Assembly (NCBI GenBank): GCA_934255135.1
Contig: CAKQMV010000001.1
Coordinates: 62,001-126,000, forward strand
Direction: 5' to 3'
DNA length: 64,000 nt
From: an uncultured Clostridia bacterium
GTDB taxonomy: Bacteria > Bacillota > Clostridia > Peptostreptococcales > Anaerovoracaceae
Positions 60,529-64,000 of this stretch are shown piece by piece (positions within the stretch are counted from its first letter, which is position 1; each line of letters starts with the position of its first letter). Both the position numbers and the translations under genes were made by a program. The notes beneath the pieces were generated by a model. It was not told where the DNA came from, did no database searches, and worked only from the letters and a program-made list of their open reading frames with translations.

Positions 60529-61524
60529 ATGAAGAATCTTTCTCTTGGTATTGATACGTCTAATTACAAGACATCAGTAGCTGTAACAAATGATGAAGGA
60601 AGGATTCTGTTTCAGAAATCTGAATATCTGGATGTTGAGAAGGGCGAAAGAGGGCTTCGCCAGTCGGTTGCTTTTTTTAAGCAGTCGAATGCGCTTCCAG
60701 CGATGCTGACGGAGGCTTTTGAAGCTGTTGATTCAAGAGATATCAGGGTTATTGCTGTTTCAGACAGACCGAGAAGAGTAGAGGGCTCATACATGCCTGT
60801 TTTCCTTGCGGGAATCAACGCAGCTGAAACTCTTGCCGGAGCACTTGATGTACCGGTATACAGATTCTCTCATCAGGAGGGGCACATTGAAGCGGTACTC
60901 TCAACATCTAATATATCCGAGCCATCTAAGTGGATTATGTATCATCTTAGTGGCGGTACAACTGAGATTCTTCTCTGCGAGAGAAGAATGCTCGGTTTTC
61001 AGGTTCAGAAGATTGGTGGAACTTATGACATAAGCTTTGGACAGCTTCTCGATAGAGTTGGTGTCAAGATGGGATATAAGTTCCCGTCAGGCGGATTTCT
61101 TGACGAGCTGGCATATGACAGCGAGCTTCCTGTAATTCCGTCGAGAATAAAGAATGTTGACGGAGGATTTAATCTGTCAGGTCTTGAGACAGAGATACTG
61201 AGACAAGTTGGACCAGGTAAGGAAGGAAGCGACATCATACCGGGACTTTTCTACAGAATTTCACAGCTTTTGTTCGAGACTGCAATCGATCTAAGCAGAA
61301 TGTATTGTGTGAGAAACATCTATATGGCTGGAGGAGTTGCATCAAGCAAGACAGTAAGATGGAACATCTCTAAGATGTATGATGCATACATGGATAAATG
61401 CGGTAAGGATGACTATAAAAATTTTGAGATAATCTGGGGCGATAGAAGGCTCTCAGGTGACAATGCTGTCGGTATTTCGCTGCTTGGCGGAAAGACAGAT
61501 CACGCATGGAGTAATTACAGATAA
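60529..61524 (+). CDS. TsaD/Kae1-like paralogue in the nusB-xseA operon
   Basis: This 331-residue protein has the ASKHA fold of TsaD: LGIDTSNYKTSVAV at the start, SHQEGHIEA as the HxEGH metal motif, HLSGGTTEILL, and MAGGVASSKTVR near the end. True TsaD proteins are of similar length but have a SSCDDT/SxxD start and are encoded elsewhere. Paralogues like this sit beside nusB and xseA in several Clostridia, with unknown function. The usual second metal histidine (HxxxH) is thus partly retained. Its stop overlaps the xseA start by one base. Confidence 0.75.
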   Translation: MKNLSLGIDTSNYKTSVAVTNDEGRILFQKSEYLDVEKGERGLRQSVAFFKQSNALPAMLTEAFEAVDSRDIRVIAVSDRPRRVEGSYMPVFLAGINAAETLAGALDVPVYRFSHQEGHIEAVLSTSNISEPSKWIMYHLSGGTTEILLCERRMLGFQVQKIGGTYDISFGQLLDRVGVKMGYKFPSGGFLDELAYDSELPVIPSRIKNVDGGFNLSGLETEILRQVGPGKEGSDIIPGLFYRISQLLFETAIDLSRMYCVRNIYMAGGVASSKTVRWNISKMYDAYMDKCGKDDYKNFEIIWGDRRLSGDNAVGISLLGGKTDHAWSNYR

Positions 61525-62666
61525 TGAGAACCGTCACTGTATCACAGGTAAATGAATATATTGCAAGAAAGCTTAGGGATGACATAAATCTTAGAGGGCT
61601 AAGCGTTGTTGGTGAGATTTCAGGTCTGTCGAAATCAGGTGCACACTATTATCTCACTCTTAAGGATGAAACCAGCCTTATAAGATGTGCCATCTGGGGT
61701 TCTAATGCAAGAAACATAGACATGTCTCTGCTTTCTGATGGCAATAAGATCATTGCGACAGGAGATATCAGCCCATATTCTAAAGGTGGTAATTACAGCT
61801 TAAGTATAAGACATATTGAAGCCCTTGGAATGGGAGATCTCGCGAAGGAATTTGAAAGAGTTAAGAGATTGCTCCTTGAAGAGGGTCTTTTTGATGCAAA
61901 ATACAAGAAGCCGGTTCCGGAGTTTCCGAGAAGAATCGGTATTGTAACCTCCGATACAGGCGCAGCAATTGAGGATATAAAGAAGATTATAACCTCAAAG
62001 AATAACTACACAGATATTCTAATTTTTCCGACTCTCGTGCAGGGAATCGGAGCTCCTGATAGTATAATCAGAAGCATAGAGAATGCCAACAGAATAAACA
62101 GAAACGGTGTGCCTATTGACACGCTGATAGTAGGACGAGGCGGAGGATCTAAGGAGGATCTGATGGCCTTTAATGATGAGGGAGTGGCACGAGCGATTTT
62201 TGCCTCAGAGATTCCTGTTATTTCAGCAGTAGGACACGAATCAGATGTATCAATTTCGGATTTTGTTGCCGATATGAGGGCAGAAACTCCTACAGCAGCG
62301 GCAGACATGGCTGTGATGAATACATTTGAATTAATGGATGAAATTGGATATTTGAGGCAGCAGCTCTTTTCGGCTATCAAGTCGAAGAGTGAGAGTGAAC
62401 ATAGAATTCTCGACGGAGCTGTTATGCTTCTTAAGACAAATATATTAAGTAGGCTTGAAGCCGCAAGACATGAGGTTGAGAAGGCTGCAATAACAATTAG
62501 AGAGAACAGTCCCGAGGTCATTATGAGCAAGGGCTACGGTGCGGTAATGGATTCAGAAGGGAAGCTGATTTCCGATATTTCCGGCATCGAAGAAGATAAC
62601 TGTTATACAATTAGAATGAAAAACGGATCGTTTACAGCAAAGGTTGTTTCAAAGGAGATGAACTGA
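61524..62666 (+). CDS. xseA: Exodeoxyribonuclease VII large subunit
   Basis: This 380-residue protein has the OB-fold domain (about 1-100; VVGEISGLSKSGAHYYLTLK) and the catalytic domain with GIVTSDTGAAIEDI, IVGRGGGSKEDLMAFNDEGV and SAVGHESDVSISDFVADMRA followed by ETPTAAA. It is somewhat shorter than the roughly 400-450 usual because the helical coiled-coil arm is short. It works with XseB on single-stranded DNA. Confidence 0.93.
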   Translation: MRTVTVSQVNEYIARKLRDDINLRGLSVVGEISGLSKSGAHYYLTLKDETSLIRCAIWGSNARNIDMSLLSDGNKIIATGDISPYSKGGNYSLSIRHIEALGMGDLAKEFERVKRLLLEEGLFDAKYKKPVPEFPRRIGIVTSDTGAAIEDIKKIITSKNNYTDILIFPTLVQGIGAPDSIIRSIENANRINRNGVPIDTLIVGRGGGSKEDLMAFNDEGVARAIFASEIPVISAVGHESDVSISDFVADMRAETPTAAADMAVMNTFELMDEIGYLRQQLFSAIKSKSESEHRILDGAVMLLKTNILSRLEAARHEVEKAAITIRENSPEVIMSKGYGAVMDSEGKLISDISGIEEDNCYTIRMKNGSFTAKVVSKEMN

Positions 62667-62863
62667 TGAGCGAGAAATCTTTTACAGAGGCACTGAATAA
62701 TCTTCAGAATACAGCTTCCCAGATTGGCAGACAGACTACAACACTTGAGGAGGCACTCAAGCTGTTTGATGCGGGTATGAAGGAAGCGGAATACTGTAAG
62801 GCTGTTTTGGATGAGGCTGATCAGAAAATCAGGATTTATTCGGAGGAGGAACAGGATGCTTAA
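62666..62863 (+). CDS. xseB: Exodeoxyribonuclease VII small subunit
   Basis: This 65-residue protein has the XseB pattern: SFTEALNNLQNTASQI, LEEALKLFDAGMKEAEYCKA and LDEADQKI. It overlaps xseA by one base and ispA by 8 bases. Confidence 0.92.
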   Translation: MSEKSFTEALNNLQNTASQIGRQTTTLEEALKLFDAGMKEAEYCKAVLDEADQKIRIYSEEEQDA

Positions 62864-63746
62864 CTACAATGAATATAAGACAATGGTAGAAGAGAACCTT
62901 CTTAGCTTTATACCAGAGGTAAACCCATATGCTAAGACTGTTAAGGAAGCAATGGAGTACAGCCTCAAGGTTGGTGGCAAGAGACTAAGACCAGTACTTC
63001 TTCTTGCAGCGACAGACTTCGCGGGAGGATGTGTTAAGGAAGCTCTTCCTTTTGCATGCGCTCTTGAGTACATTCACACATATTCACTGATTCACGATGA
63101 TCTTCCGGCAATGGACAACGATGATTTAAGACGTGGGCACCCAACAAACCACAAGGTTTACGGAGAGGGTATGGCAGTTCTTGCAGGTGATGGACTTCTT
63201 AACACTGCTCACGAGGTTATTATCGGTGAGATTCTTAAGGCATCTGATGATCACGCGAGAATGGCAAGGCATGCTAAGGCTGCGTATGCGATTTCAAATG
63301 CAGCCGGCATCAATGGTATGATTGGTGGTCAGACTGCTGATGTTGAGAACGAGACTAAGCAGGCAACTGCTGAGCTTGTTAAATATATTGAGGATAACAA
63401 GACAGGCGCTCTACTACTTGCTCCTGTTCTTGCAGGAATGGCGCTTTCGGGTGCTGATGATAAAATGACTGATAATTTTGTAAGATTTGCAAAGGCAATC
63501 GGACAGGCATTTCAGATTTCTGACGATATTCTAGATGTTGAGGGTGATGAGGCTCTTATCGGTAAGAAAATCGGTAAGGATCTGGATGCAGGAAAGTGTA
63601 ACTATGCATGTGTTCACGGTCTTGATAGTGCAAAGGCTAAGCTCGATGAGCTTACACAGACATCTAAGAAAGCACTTTCAGAGTACGGAAACGACGCAGA
63701 CTTCTTTATAGAGCTTGCTGATAAACTTAAAGTAAGAAAGGCATAA
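62856..63746 (+). CDS. ispA: Farnesyl diphosphate synthase-type polyprenyl synthetase
   Basis: This 296-residue protein has GGKRLRPVLLLA, the first aspartate motif DDLPAMDNDDLRRGHPTNH and the second DDILDVEGD, plus GGQTADVEN. It condenses C5 units to farnesyl or geranylgeranyl diphosphate. The ATG at 62856 follows GGAGGA; the frame further left lies inside xseB. Directly before dxs, it links the isoprenoid steps. Confidence 0.93.
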   Translation: MLNYNEYKTMVEENLLSFIPEVNPYAKTVKEAMEYSLKVGGKRLRPVLLLAATDFAGGCVKEALPFACALEYIHTYSLIHDDLPAMDNDDLRRGHPTNHKVYGEGMAVLAGDGLLNTAHEVIIGEILKASDDHARMARHAKAAYAISNAAGINGMIGGQTADVENETKQATAELVKYIEDNKTGALLLAPVLAGMALSGADDKMTDNFVRFAKAIGQAFQISDDILDVEGDEALIGKKIGKDLDAGKCNYACVHGLDSAKAKLDELTQTSKKALSEYGNDADFFIELADKLKVRKA

Positions 63747-63749
63747 GCT

Positions 63750-64000
63750 ATGAAATTCAATCTTGAAAGCGACAATCTGCTTGATGTTGTAAAATATGCG
63801 GAGTTTGATGAGCTCGACTGTCTGTGTAAGCAGATCAGAGATTTTCTGATAAGCAAGGTTTCGACTACAGGCGGCCACCTGGCATCAAATCTTGGAATCG
63901 TAGAGCTTACAGTAGCACTCCACAGAGTCTATAACAGTCCTAAGGACAAGATTATTTTTGATGTTGGTCATCAAGCATATGTTCACAAGATTCTTACAGG
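63750..64000 (+). CDS. dxs: 1-Deoxy-D-xylulose-5-phosphate synthase, 3' end outside window
   Basis: Only the first 83 residues are in the window. TGGHLASNLGIVELTVALHR and IIFDVGHQAYVHKILTG are diagnostic of the N-terminal thiamine-diphosphate domain of DXS. It makes the first metabolite of the MEP isoprenoid pathway. It starts 3 bases after ispA. The thiN gene at 18110 supplies its cofactor in the same genome. Confidence 0.92.
   Translation, partial: MKFNLESDNLLDVVKYAEFDELDCLCKQIRDFLISKVSTTGGHLASNLGIVELTVALHRVYNSPKDKIIFDVGHQAYVHKILT

Noticed and set aside
62006..62530. Leftward 174-codon frame
   Set aside because: It is antisense to the catalytic domain of xseA and has no ribosome binding site.

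Overview
The window looks like the chromosome of a low-to-moderate G+C anaerobic Firmicute of the class Clostridia. The core genes use AGA for arginine heavily. The gene neighbourhoods are Clostridia-like: dut-dgt-dnaG-rpoD-trmK, a fused secDF, hemZ, a YlbF-family protein, the trmR/trhP pair, and nusB-tsaD-like-xseAB-ispA-dxs. A 1438-residue acyl-CoA dehydratase activase-like protein suggests a strict anaerobe. A relative of Mogibacterium/Anaerovoracaceae is my guess; nothing in the sequence proves it.

Region 1 (1-9.6 kb) is an accessory island, A+T-rich except for a G+C-richer tnpV gene. It is packed against the 5' end of a low-molecular-weight protein tyrosine phosphatase gene (PTP, 9565-10032). 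The first codons of that gene occur three times in the same orientation, at 1542, 4282 and 9565. The first two copies are short dead fragments. Short CTACTAC/GTAGTA repeats, resembling arm-type integrase sites, sit near each copy. The layout fits repeated site-specific insertion into the 5' end of the phosphatase gene. The two segments between the copies carry defence-type cargo and no integrase. The first has an AbiEii-like nucleotidyltransferase with an HTH partner. The second has tnpV, an AbiEi-like antitoxin without its usual toxin, a YhcG-type PD-(D/E)XK nuclease and a DUF262/DUF1524 nuclease. Relics of an ISL3-type transposase, a Fic-like protein and a second tnpV lie between them. A nuclease-like gene cut by the left edge probably belongs to a further element.

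Region 2 (10-23.2 kb) holds a class II aldolase gene, pheST behind a clear promoter, two secreted proteins of unknown function with related upstream sequence, thiN, a DUF975 membrane protein, and a leftward operon pepF-nadK-rluA-like.

Region 3 (23.2-39.2 kb) runs rightward: an unknown acidic protein, dut, dgt, dnaG, rpoD, trmK and a YkvI-like membrane protein, then RNase P RNA with its own promoter, the activase, yebC, a probable 6S RNA, polA and coaE. This is a nucleotide-pool, replication and transcription block.

Region 4 (39.2-64 kb) is a long rightward run. It starts with two tRNA-Leu genes, then yajC and secDF (protein export), rel (stringent response), an MBL hydrolase, hemZ, hisS, aspS, nadD, yqeK, rsfS, leuS, an RNase J, a YlbF-family protein, efp, trmR, trhP (wobble uridine modification), a CorC-type membrane protein, an Asp23 protein, nusB, a TsaD-like paralogue, xseA, xseB, ispA and the start of dxs, which the right edge cuts.
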